Source: Paenibacillus chibensis (lineage in GTDB: Bacteria > Bacillota > Bacilli > Paenibacillales > Paenibacillaceae). From it: a DNA stretch of 64,000 nucleotides. The position numbers were made by a program, and so were the translations under genes. The notes under the pieces are model-generated. The model did no database searches, was not told the origin of the DNA, and was given only the letters and a program-made list of their open reading frames with translations. Shown here in pieces: positions 42,447-50,086 of this stretch (within the stretch, counting starts at the first letter, position 1; each line of letters opens with the position of its first letter). The stretch spans positions 206,018-270,017 of the forward strand of contig NZ_BIMK01000004.1 of assembly GCF_004001045.1 (NCBI RefSeq), given 5' to 3'.

Positions 42447-42785
42447 CTATATCAACCAATCGAGCGCAAACGCAGCCGCGAAAATACCTGCGGTCACCGC
42501 ATAATGCCGCCAGTGGGTCTGTCCAAACAGGACGCGCCCATTCAGCCAGCGGGAGCTGATAACAAGGAGCAGGCAGCCGATAAAATAAGTGTAGCCGACG
42601 GGCCTAAAGAGATGCCGGATCGAGAGGAATAGCAGCATCAGGTGGGAGAGGAGAAACAGCAGGGTTGCACACCAGGCGGCAAAACGGCTGTATCCGCTCG
42701 AAGAGACGGGGCTGCGGCAAATCAGGGCCACCGCTGCGGCAAGACTGACTAGACTGTAAGCAAGCAGAATCACGGCAAGAGTCAT
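42447..42785 (-). CDS. Small four-helix membrane protein
   Basis: 112 residues with four hydrophobic helices (VILLAYSLVSLAAAVALI; AWCATLLFLLSHLMLLFLSI; YFIGCLLLVISS; AVTAGIFAAAFALDWLI). The start is ATG 42785, with AAAAGGAGG upstream; the longer frame is non-coding in character. Function unknown. Divergent from the broken merR gene, whose operator-like palindrome lies between them. Confidence 0.75.
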   Translation of the reverse strand: MTLAVILLAYSLVSLAAAVALICRSPVSSSGYSRFAAWCATLLFLLSHLMLLFLSIRHLFRPVGYTYFIGCLLLVISSRWLNGRVLFGQTHWRHYAVTAGIFAAAFALDWLI

Positions 42786-42845
42786 GTGGAAATCCTCCTT
42801 TTCGTACACACCGGGTTGGAATACAATCAAGTCAAGTGAACAATG

Positions 42846-42865
42846 CGGGGTCGACCCCGTGTCAA
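42846..42865 (-). promoter_or_regulatory. MerR-type operator candidate between divergent genes
   Basis: A perfect 14-bp palindrome CGGGGTCGACCCCG (42846-42859) directly follows a perfect minus-strand -35, TTGACA (42865-42860). With a 19-bp spacer the -10 would be TTCACT, which is weak, as is usual for MerR-activated promoters. It would drive the four-helix membrane protein. Confidence 0.5.
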
Positions 42866-42903
42866 GGGTTGGATTCATAAAAAAGAAAGCGGTGGGGGAT
42901 AAA

Positions 42904-43278
42904 GTGAGGATTGGCGAGTTCGTCAGAAGGACCCGGACGACCAAGGATACGGTGAGGCATTACGAGGACCTGCAGCTGATCCGGTCGCTTGGGCCGGATG
43001 GAAAGCGGGAATAAAGCGAAGCTCATGTAGAGGACATCCAGGTAATTCAGGAGTTGAAAAGCTACGGCCTGCCGCTGAAGGACATTCAGGCCATATTCGA
43101 ATGGAAGCGCAGCAGCGGCTGCGGAAGCGAGGCGCTGCTTCTCGGCGTCGAGGAAGCCCTCGAGGAGAGGCTAGCCTCGATAAGGGAGGAGGAGGCATGC
43201 CTCAGGGAGCGCCGGCTGCGGCTGGAGGAGGCTTCACGGGAGCTGAAGTCGCTGCGGATGCTCCGGCAATCCCGGTAG
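42904..43278 (+). pseudogene. MerR-family regulator with an in-frame ochre codon
   Basis: From GTG 42904 (GGGGG upstream) the frame gives MerR helix-turn-helix sequence (RIGEFVRRTRTTKDTVRHYE, DLQLIRSLGPDGKRE), then TAA at 43012-43014, then SEAHVEDIQVIQELKSYGLP and a coiled coil to 43278. In MerR proteins the interrupted position is normally Tyr (KREYSE), so TAT or TAC to TAA is the likely change. Without it the protein has 124 residues. The 36-residue first fragment cannot work as a regulator. Confidence 0.85.
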
Positions 43279-43285
43279 ACGGCTG

Positions 43286-44176
43286 CTAACGGAAAACGCG
43301 GAGGAGATCATCCAGGAAGTGGCGCGCGGCCGGAGGAAGCGGTTCTTTGCGTGTATATACCGAAATGGGATTGCTCAGCTGCGCTTCCTTGACATGGACC
43401 TTGGCGAGTTCGTTGCGGGCTACGAAGGCTTCGGTTTCCAGCGAAGAGAGGAAGGCGGCGCCATACCCCTCCATGACGACGCGCAGCGTCTCATGCAGCC
43501 CGTTCATCTGAAGCCCGATCGCCGGGGCCGGGAGACGATGAAGCCGGCACAGGGCAAGGAGCTGCTCCCGGGAGAAGCTTCCCTCTTCCCGGAAAATAAA
43601 CGGCTCCCGCAGTATATCGGCTAGCGTTGCTTCTGCCCCTGCCAGGCGGTGGCCCGGATGCACGACAAAGCACATGTCGTCCTTCACCCAGGAGGTTCGC
43701 TGAAGCAGCGGATGTTCTGCGTCGCTGCCTCCGACGATGGCGATGTCGGCCTTGAAGTGAACCAGCAGCTCCAGTGCCTGGCTGGAGTTGGTCGTGGTCA
43801 GCTCGATCTCGACGGAGGGATAGCGCTGTTTATAAGCGGCGATCGTTCGCGGAAGCAGAAAATTGGCAGGCAGATAGGTAGCCGCAAGCTGCAGTTTCCC
43901 CGACAGACCCTGCATCAAACGCTCCAGGTTCATCTCGATGCGCTGTTCGAGCTCGAACAGCCTCTGTGCCTCGCCAGCCAGCATCCGCCCGGCTTCGGTG
44001 AGTGAAACTCCGCGGCCCTGCGGAGTCCAGAGCTGGACCCCAAGCTCTTTCTCCAGCCGTTTGATCTGTGCGGTGACGGCCGGCTGGCTGACGCGCAGCA
44101 GCTCCGAAGCCAGCGTCACGCTGCCGGTCTCCGCCACCTTGGCAAAAAAACGTAATGCATGCAGGTTCATAGGCAT
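43286..44176 (-). CDS. LysR-family transcriptional regulator
   Basis: 296 residues. HTH: LHALRFFAKVAETGSVTLAS, ELLRVSQPAVTAQIKRLEKE, LGVQLWTPQGRGVSLTEAGR. A substrate-binding-protein-like effector domain follows (GKLQLAATYLPANFLLPRTI). The start is ATG 44176 with AAGGGAG 8 bp upstream; the longer frame from 44206 is unlikely. Divergent from thrC; a LysR-type box lies between. The closest functional group by effector domain looks like CysL/YwfK or CbbR types, not certain. Confidence 0.92.
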   Translation of the reverse strand: MPMNLHALRFFAKVAETGSVTLASELLRVSQPAVTAQIKRLEKELGVQLWTPQGRGVSLTEAGRMLAGEAQRLFELEQRIEMNLERLMQGLSGKLQLAATYLPANFLLPRTIAAYKQRYPSVEIELTTTNSSQALELLVHFKADIAIVGGSDAEHPLLQRTSWVKDDMCFVVHPGHRLAGAEATLADILREPFIFREEGSFSREQLLALCRLHRLPAPAIGLQMNGLHETLRVVMEGYGAAFLSSLETEAFVARNELAKVHVKEAQLSNPISVYTRKEPLPPAARHFLDDLLRVFR

Positions 44177-44203
44177 GGATGACTCCCTTCGGTTGTTATA
44201 ACT

Positions 44204-44220
44204 CATAACGAAATATTATG
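44204..44220. promoter_or_regulatory. LysR-type binding box
   Basis: CATAA-N7-TTATG contains the T-N11-A core of LysR-family sites. It lies just upstream of a promoter for the threonine synthase-like gene (TAGACA 44224-44229, 17 bp, TATCAA 44247-44252), the usual place for activation. Confidence 0.55.
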
Positions 44221-44223
44221 TAA

Positions 44224-44252
44224 TAGACAAAATAATATATTAGATTTATCAA
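44224..44252 (+). promoter_or_regulatory. Candidate promoter of the threonine synthase-like gene
   Basis: TAGACA, 17 bp, TATCAA. The -35 is good (five of six) and the -10 weak, consistent with a need for an activator. Confidence 0.45.
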
Positions 44253-44339
44253 ACGCTTCTGATTATTCTAATCCTAACCGGAGCGTATGGCAATGAGCCA
44301 TATATAAACCTCCAATCGGAATGAGAGGATGAAGAGCGG

Positions 44340-45581
44340 ATGAAACAGGTATGTGTGGATTGCGGAGCAGAGCAGGCGTGGCGTGAGTACGGCATCTCCT
44401 GCAGCTGCGGGGGGAGAATGGAGGGGGTTCAGGACCTGAGAGGTCTGGACGGAGAAAAGCTGAAGGCGCTGTTCAAGGAGAGGCTCGCTGAGCGGCTGTC
44501 GGTGTATGCGAGCGGGGTATGGCGCTATAAGGAGCTGATTGACCCGCAGCTCCCGCCAGAGCATATCGTGACGAAATATGAAGGTAACACCGGGCTGTAC
44601 ACCTCCGGCGCGATTCGCGAAAAGCTGGGGATCCGGGAGTTGTATTTTAAAGCCCAAAGCGAGAATCCGAGTGGTTCCTTCAAGGACAACGGCATGACGG
44701 CTGCCGTTTCCCATGGCCGTATGCTGGGGTATACCCGGTTCGCATGCGCCTCTACGGGCAATACCTCTTCATCGCTTGCGATGTATGCCGCTATGGCAGG
44801 CTGCTCGTCGCAAGTGTTCGTGCCAAGCCACAGTGTATCCGCGAACAAGGTTCTGCAGACGATGGCCTACGGAGCGCAGGTGATCCGGTTTGATGGTACC
44901 TATGATGACGGCATCCGTTTTCTGGAGCAGCATGGGAAGGAGCTTGGCCTGTATGTCTGCAACTCGGTGAATCCGCTGCGGATTGAGGGGCAGAAAAGCA
45001 TTATTTATGAAATCGCGCAGTCGCTGAACTGGGAGCTTCCGGAGTGGATTATTATTCCCGGCGGTGCGCTCAGCAATGTTTCGGCTTTGGGCAAAGGGCT
45101 CAGCGATCTCCACAGCCTGGGCATGATTTCAAAGCTGCCGCGCATTGCTCTAATTCAGGCGGAGGGAGCAAGCCCCTTCCATCGCATGATGGCGGAGGGA
45201 CGGGAAGAGCTGGTTCCGGAGCCGAAGCCGTTTACCAAGGCTTCCGCGCTGAATATCGGACATCCGCCAAGCTGGCAAATCGCCCGCCGCGCCTTGCGGC
45301 TCTGTCAGGGCGTGACCTGCAGCGTGACGGACGAAGAGATCCTGGAAGCGAAGCGGATGATTGACCGCAGCGGGATCGGCTGTGAGCCGGCGTCGGCGTC
45401 CACGCTGGCGGGGCTTACCAAGCTGATGCGTGAGCAGGTGATCGACAAGGATGAGCGCGCCTTGTGCATTTTGACCGGGAATTTATTGAAGGATACGGAT
45501 ATTTTGACGGAGACGGTATCTTCCCCGGCCTATGCGAAGCTGACCGTGGAAGCCGTACAGAAAAGCATGGAAACGGCATAG
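44340..45581 (+). CDS. thrC: Threonine synthase-like PLP enzyme
   Basis: 413 residues. An N-terminal zinc-ribbon-like part (CVDCGAEQAW, SCSCGGRMEG) is followed by a fold-type II PLP domain. PLP Lys is in NPSGSFKDNGMTAAV, the phosphate loop in CASTGNTSSSLAMYAA, and the ring-binding residues in CILTGNLLKD. Converts O-phosphohomoserine to threonine in the classical family. A LysR gene rather than hom or thrB is its neighbour, so a related beta-elimination or replacement reaction is possible. Terminator downstream. Confidence 0.85.
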   Translation: MKQVCVDCGAEQAWREYGISCSCGGRMEGVQDLRGLDGEKLKALFKERLAERLSVYASGVWRYKELIDPQLPPEHIVTKYEGNTGLYTSGAIREKLGIRELYFKAQSENPSGSFKDNGMTAAVSHGRMLGYTRFACASTGNTSSSLAMYAAMAGCSSQVFVPSHSVSANKVLQTMAYGAQVIRFDGTYDDGIRFLEQHGKELGLYVCNSVNPLRIEGQKSIIYEIAQSLNWELPEWIIIPGGALSNVSALGKGLSDLHSLGMISKLPRIALIQAEGASPFHRMMAEGREELVPEPKPFTKASALNIGHPPSWQIARRALRLCQGVTCSVTDEEILEAKRMIDRSGIGCEPASASTLAGLTKLMREQVIDKDERALCILTGNLLKDTDILTETVSSPAYAKLTVEAVQKSMETA

Positions 45582-45656
45582 CATGCCGGGGGTCCTACAT
45601 CGATATTTACATATAATAGATATTTTTCAACATTTAAGTAACCTTTTCCGGGGTTA

Positions 45657-45684
45657 AGCCGTCCTAATTAGGACGGCTTTTTTT
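45657..45684 (+). terminator. Rho-independent terminator
   Basis: Near-perfect stem AAGCCGTCC / GGACGGCTT with loop TAATTA, then TTTTT. Confidence 0.93.
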
Positions 45685-45797
45685 CTAGATCTTCGGCCGG
45701 CATTGAACAGGAAGTTCACAGCTGTGTTTTGCAGAAATTAACTCTGTGTAAAATGTAGCCGCAGATATGCACCCGAGTGTTAAATATTGTATATCAA

Positions 45798-45888
45798 AAG
45801 GAGGTGGTTTATAGTAGAAAATAAATATAAAGGAAATATATTTTCTTGGATTTTATATGGATTTTATATAGAAGAACAACATTCATAA
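45798..45888 (+). other. Orphan Shine-Dalgarno with possible AUA-initiated 25-residue ORF
   Basis: AAAGGAGGTGG (45798-45808) is the strongest binding site in this gap but no ATG, GTG or TTG lies at the right distance. ATA 45811 is at the optimal distance and opens 25 codons to TAA 45888 (VENKYKGNIFSWILYGFYIE follows). The peptide is membrane-like. A lost ATG (G to A) is the simplest reading; a leader peptide is the alternative. The gap also carries GGATTTTATAT twice in tandem. Confidence 0.3.
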
Positions 45889-45925
45889 CATTTTTACTAT
45901 ATAAGAAATGAGCTGATTATAGCCT

Positions 45926-47377
45926 GTGCATCGATCAAAAAAAATATGGCAGCTAATGTTGATTGTCATGATATCCGCACTTATTATTCAATTTTTCATT
46001 CCGCACGGATTAACGCGGATTACCCAGCCCGTATCTTGCGGGGAAGGGTGCAGCCGTTACGATGTCGTCGTCATAGGCAGCGAGCTGCAGGGTGTTCTTT
46101 TGGCCCGGGAAGCCCAAAAACTTGGGCTTAGCGTATTGGTTCTGGATCCGCGGGAGAAGCCCGGCGGCGAGCTCATTCAAGGCGAGATGCTGTTCCTCGA
46201 TGAACCGTTCAACAAACAGCGGAAAAGTCTCGTGCAAGGCGAGATGAAAACCTTGTTCAAAGAGTATAACAAAGGCAAAATACGTGATCTGGATGAATTC
46301 ACCGATTACTATAATAAGCTCATTCGAGACTTACCGCTTAAGAGCGGCGTCAAAATAAACGCGGTCCATGAAGCTGTCGCGGGCCAAAGCCACACCATGC
46401 AGTCCCTGTTATATACGGATCGAGACCGGCGGCAATATAAGCTGGAAGCGGGCTACTGGGTGGAAAATACGGATTTCAACGCTCTAACGGGCAAGCTGCA
46501 GCATAAAAAGCGCATTCCAGGCATGGAGGTGGTCGAAAAAAGCGATCAGCCGGATTATATGGGCGCAACCTACATGCTGAGATATAAGAACGTGGACTGG
46601 AAAAAGCTGTACAAGGATGTCCTGAAGCATTATCCGCTGGCTAACGTCCAGAAGGTGTTCGGTCCGAATACGTATGTGGACCGGAATTTCGGGGTAGGTT
46701 TCAGCAATATCATGAGTCAATATCAACCGGCAAATCAATTGGTGCGGCTGCGCGGGCTTAATATTTCCAATCAGGGCAACGGAGAGGTGATCATTAACGG
46801 CTTGATCATGTATAATGTCGATCCGTCCAGCGATGCCTCCGTGAATGAAGCGCTGCGTAAGGGCCAGGTGGAAGCGCCCCGTATTCTGGAGTTTTTGCGG
46901 ACCCATTTGGCCGGCTTCGAAAAGGCGCAGATGAACGGATACCCAAGCTACCTGTATATTCGCGACTTTAACCGGTATGAGACCGACTATGTGTTGAAGT
47001 ATGAGGATGTCATGAAGGGCCGCATGTTCTATGACAACGTCAGCATCGGCGCTTACCCGGTCGATCTGCAGGGCACGGTGAACATTCCGCACGGCATTAG
47101 CTTTGGGTCGCCGGAGCCTTACGGTATTCCACTGCGTTCCTTCCTGCTGAAGGAATATAATAATGTGATCGTGGTCGGGAAAAATATCGGGGCTGACATC
47201 AAAGCCTACGGAACGGCAAGAATCATGCCCAATAATGCGCTGGCCGCCCAGAGCATTGGAGTCATCCTGGCGTACGAATCGAAGAAAAAGCAGCTGAAGG
47301 ATTTGACGCCGGAGGATTTTGAACGGATCCATCGTTATCTGAAGAGAAGATGCAAGATTGATGTGGCAAACACATGA
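45926..47377 (+). CDS. Membrane-anchored FAD-dependent oxidoreductase
   Basis: 483 residues. N-terminal signal-anchor (KKIWQLMLIVMISALIIQFF) then an FAD-binding Rossmann fold (YDVVVIGSELQGVLLAREAQ with KLGLSVLVLD). The glycine pattern is GxExxG rather than GxGxxG. The C-terminal FAD motif NVIVVGKNIGADIKAYGTAR places it in the FAD_oxidored (PF12831-like) group. The catalytic part would lie outside the cell or at the membrane surface. GTG 45926 is favoured since it gives a complete positively charged anchor; ATG 45956 is an alternative. Substrate unknown. Confidence 0.75.
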   Translation: MHRSKKIWQLMLIVMISALIIQFFIPHGLTRITQPVSCGEGCSRYDVVVIGSELQGVLLAREAQKLGLSVLVLDPREKPGGELIQGEMLFLDEPFNKQRKSLVQGEMKTLFKEYNKGKIRDLDEFTDYYNKLIRDLPLKSGVKINAVHEAVAGQSHTMQSLLYTDRDRRQYKLEAGYWVENTDFNALTGKLQHKKRIPGMEVVEKSDQPDYMGATYMLRYKNVDWKKLYKDVLKHYPLANVQKVFGPNTYVDRNFGVGFSNIMSQYQPANQLVRLRGLNISNQGNGEVIINGLIMYNVDPSSDASVNEALRKGQVEAPRILEFLRTHLAGFEKAQMNGYPSYLYIRDFNRYETDYVLKYEDVMKGRMFYDNVSIGAYPVDLQGTVNIPHGISFGSPEPYGIPLRSFLLKEYNNVIVVGKNIGADIKAYGTARIMPNNALAAQSIGVILAYESKKKQLKDLTPEDFERIHRYLKRRCKIDVANT

Positions 47378-47396
47378 CGGAATTGGACCTCAAAGC

Positions 47397-47435
47397 AAAA
47401 GCCTTCCATGCCCTTGTGGCAGCGGAGGGCTTTTT
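47397..47435 (+). terminator. Rho-independent terminator of the oxidoreductase gene
   Basis: AAAAGCCTTCC pairs with GGAGGGCTTTT (one G-T) around a 16-nt loop, then T. Confidence 0.85.
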
Positions 47436-47482
47436 AAATTTAAGGAAATACAAGGAGGCGGCGCTCGGCAAAAAGCGTGAAC

Positions 47483-47519
47483 AAGCCGGAGTCCCTAAGT
47501 TTGACGGGATTTCCGGCTT
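47483..47519 (-). terminator. Probable terminator of the SIR2-like gene
   Basis: AAGCCGGA/TCCGGCTT with inner GTCCC/GGGAT pairing. Read on the minus strand it is followed by a weak T-run (TTGTT), 22 bp past the stop. Confidence 0.6.
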
Positions 47520-47540
47520 CGTATGATCAAGGGATGAGGG

Positions 47541-49103
47541 CTAGATTCTGGGGGCGAGGGCGGGATGAATCGATTCGTACTTCTCGAGCAGCGCCTGCCA
47601 CCAAGGCATTCCGGCGACACTCCTGCTGCTATCGACGGTGAAAATATCGAGGGCGTCTGCCGATGAAAGGCGCAGCTTGGTTTGGTATTCGCTTTTTAAT
47701 ACGGACAAGCTTTCGCTGCCGTAATGGAAAATGGCGAGCCGTTTACCGGCCTCGGCGAGCGAACGGAACAGCCCGTTAATATGGCCGTCATCGCCGTTAA
47801 ATCCGTAGCCGATGATGGCAATGACGTCCGACTGCTCGAACCGGTCATACAGCTCGACGTAGCGTCTGGACATCGTAACCGAAGTCAGCGGCTTGATGCC
47901 GCTTTGCGTGAAAATCAGCGGTACGAGCAGGCGAGGATATGCATCCAGCTCCTCGGCGGTGGGCTGCTCCAGGATAAGGTTGCAGTACGGATCGTAATAT
48001 TCTTCCACGCAGCCGTTCAAATAGTAGACCGGAACCTCCGGAAACTGCCGGTGCACCAGCTCGCGGACAAAGCCGTTGTAATTCGTCGTGCCGACAGCGG
48101 CGATCCGTACCGCTTGGGCCAGCCCGGACAGATCATGATAATACCCGGGTCCGGCAGCGATTTTCTCCATTAAATGCGCGTCCGCCCTGCTGATGTACCT
48201 GCGCACGGTTCGCAGAAAGATGGCAATGCGCGTGAAACGGGCCCAATGGGCCTTCGGATTATACAGATAGCGGAAATGGCTGTCGACCAGTGCTTGGTAA
48301 TCAAGCGTGCGCGAATACATATCCTCCAGCACCGTGCGGCACAGTGCCGAGAAGATGTCAACCGGCGCATCCTCCTCCGTGACCGGCTGGGCCGGCTCGC
48401 CAAGCACGATATCCATGCCGGTTTGCCCGACGCTGTGATAATTGAGACTGAATATGCCGGAGAGGTCATCGAACACGGACAGCTTGTCAGGCGCGGCCTC
48501 GAAGACCTCCTCGTTCAGCTTGGCGACCAGGCGCTGACCGCAGGCGCCGACGAGCAGCTCCAGAATGGCGCGGACACCGTGCTGCAGTCCGGTCTGATCC
48601 GGATGCAGCTCCAGCAGCTTGAGCCAAGCGGAGAAGAAGGCCGAGTTAAACAATCCCACGCTTTCCGCCAGGCGGCTGTTCAGCCTGACGGCTTGTCCGT
48701 ACAGGATTTGCCCCAGCTCATGGCCGGTTTCGGCGCGAAATGCCTCGCGGACATCATCCTCCCGGACAGTCCAGGAGCGGAGCAGGCGGAGCACATGCTG
48801 ATCGAGCTGCTCCAGATAGGTAAGTATATCGTCTTTCCGGTATTCCAGACTGGAGGCGATGATACCCTCATAATCGCTTTTGCCGAAGACATGAATGCGT
48901 TTCTTGAGATAATCGTCTGGCAGCCACTTGGTGGCGTAGGCCGACGTGTTATCCAGTGCTTTCAGCTGCTCTTTGAACGCGGCTTTATCCTGATCGGCAG
49001 GAACCCGGAACAGGTCCAGCGCGAACTGGCCTCCCGAGGGCAGTCCGTATCCCACCTCGGCGCCAGCGCCGAAAAACAAGGAAACTGCAGGCTTTTCCAT
49101 CAT
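47541..49103 (-). CDS. Stand-alone SIR2-like protein, candidate antiphage effector
   Basis: About 520 residues. SIR2-like motifs in order: FFGAGAEVGYGLPSGG at 10-25 (NAD-binding GAG), VGTTNYNGFVREL with Asn341 (TTNxD region), YYLNGCVEEYYDP with Asn363 where the catalytic His of an HG motif is expected, and IAIIGYGFNGDDGHINGLF near residue 430 (GYSFxD-like). The long helical insert at 60-330 is typical of SIR2-like NADases in abortive-infection systems such as Thoeris, AVAST and DSR. Asp after TTNY and His in HG are both replaced by Asn. No second defence gene adjoins. Starts at ATG 49103 or 49100 (GGGGGA upstream). Defence role is inference. Confidence 0.75.
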   Translation of the reverse strand: MMEKPAVSLFFGAGAEVGYGLPSGGQFALDLFRVPADQDKAAFKEQLKALDNTSAYATKWLPDDYLKKRIHVFGKSDYEGIIASSLEYRKDDILTYLEQLDQHVLRLLRSWTVREDDVREAFRAETGHELGQILYGQAVRLNSRLAESVGLFNSAFFSAWLKLLELHPDQTGLQHGVRAILELLVGACGQRLVAKLNEEVFEAAPDKLSVFDDLSGIFSLNYHSVGQTGMDIVLGEPAQPVTEEDAPVDIFSALCRTVLEDMYSRTLDYQALVDSHFRYLYNPKAHWARFTRIAIFLRTVRRYISRADAHLMEKIAAGPGYYHDLSGLAQAVRIAAVGTTNYNGFVRELVHRQFPEVPVYYLNGCVEEYYDPYCNLILEQPTAEELDAYPRLLVPLIFTQSGIKPLTSVTMSRRYVELYDRFEQSDVIAIIGYGFNGDDGHINGLFRSLAEAGKRLAIFHYGSESLSVLKSEYQTKLRLSSADALDIFTVDSSRSVAGMPWWQALLEKYESIHPALAPRI

Positions 49104-49261
49104 CGCTTCCCCCATTTCTATTACTAAATCCTTACAATTATTGTAGCATAAAGCGCTTTCCTCTACCTCTTTCAAAAATCGAACTTTGGAGGTGACTTAA
49201 GGCGGTACAACCCTCGAAATCCACCGAGGCAAAAGCCGTTCATTCGGGGGATGATCAGGAT

Positions 49262-49290
49262 TTGCCAATGGGCCTCATATGCCTTATAAT
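49262..49290 (+). promoter_or_regulatory. tetR promoter
   Basis: TTGCCA (49262-49267), 17 bp, TATAAT (49285-49290): near-consensus sigma-A promoter. Confidence 0.8.
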
Positions 49291-49305
49291 GATTTTTATA
49301 AAATA

Positions 49306-49325
49306 TTAGTAAACAGGTGTTTATT
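49306..49325 (+). promoter_or_regulatory. TetR operator, site 1
   Basis: TTAGTAAACAGGTGTTTATT contains the palindrome TAAACA-GG-TGTTTA. It lies just after the expected transcription start and covers the binding site (AGGTG) of tetR. A near-copy in inverted orientation precedes the exporter gene. Confidence 0.8.
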
Positions 49326-49326
49326 T

Positions 49327-49938
49327 ATGCAGACTCTGAAAGAAGACGTCCGCCAGAGCATTCTGCGGGCAGCCCGGAACGAATTCCAATCGCATGATTA
49401 TACCGGCGCCTCCATGCGCCGTATTTCGGCAGCGGCGGGAATTACGACCGGTAACATCTACCGCTATTTCACGAACAAGGAAGAGCTGTTCGAAGCGCTG
49501 GTGGGACCGATTTACGAAAAAATCGTCAATTACATTCTGGATCTGAAAAAGGAACTGGAGCGCAGCTACGCGGGTGAAGATAACGGGCTGAAGTATTTGA
49601 ACATGGTCGAGGAAACGATCGTGGGATTGTTCTTGGAATACAGCACGGAGCTGACCATTTTGATGAACCGCAGCAGCGGCTCGAAATATGGCCAGGTGAA
49701 GGAGCGTATGGTCAGCCTGATCGTAACCATTTTGGAGGATGCCTTTACGGCCGGCCCCCAAAACGCGGGAGAGCTCACGACGGCCGATCGCCAGAGTGCC
49801 AGAATGCTCGCCGGAACCATCGTGGAGGGCGTGTGCCTGATCCTGCGGGAGCATGAGGACGGGGAGACTGTGAAAAGGCTCGTGAATGAGTTCGTCTTCC
49901 TGTATCATCTGGGCATGCAGCACAGGTGCACCCGTTAA
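49327..49938 (+). CDS. TetR-family transcriptional regulator
   Basis: 203 residues. HTH in residues 5-50: VRQSILRAARNEFQSHDYTG, ASMRRISAAAGITTGNIYRY, FTNKEELFEALVGP. The ligand-binding domain is unspecific. ATG 49327 is chosen (AGGTG 8 bp upstream); the longer frame from 49279 would start inside the promoter. It regulates itself and the exporter gene by a shared operator. Confidence 0.92.
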   Translation: MQTLKEDVRQSILRAARNEFQSHDYTGASMRRISAAAGITTGNIYRYFTNKEELFEALVGPIYEKIVNYILDLKKELERSYAGEDNGLKYLNMVEETIVGLFLEYSTELTILMNRSSGSKYGQVKERMVSLIVTILEDAFTAGPQNAGELTTADRQSARMLAGTIVEGVCLILREHEDGETVKRLVNEFVFLYHLGMQHRCTR

Positions 49939-50039
49939 ATGGGGCGCCTTCCGCCCTTTTGCGATGAATAATTTCACCTCTGCCTCATTATGTATGATAT
50001 GGAGTGAAAACGGCGAAAGCTTTCTTTTTTTGCCTGAAT

Positions 50040-50059
50040 AATGAACGCCTGTTTACTAA
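50040..50059 (-). promoter_or_regulatory. TetR operator, site 2
   Basis: Read on the minus strand: TTAGTAAACAGGCGTTCATT, 18 of 20 bases equal to site 1 at 49306-49325. It lies 28 bp before the start of the MmpL-type gene. Confidence 0.8.
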
Positions 50060-50086
50060 CCGACTTAGAGGAGGAAAAACAAAAGC

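Noticed and set aside
48174..49127. 317-codon plus-strand ORF opposite the SIR2-like gene
   Set aside because: No binding site or recognised motif, while the minus strand carries ordered SIR2-like motifs.
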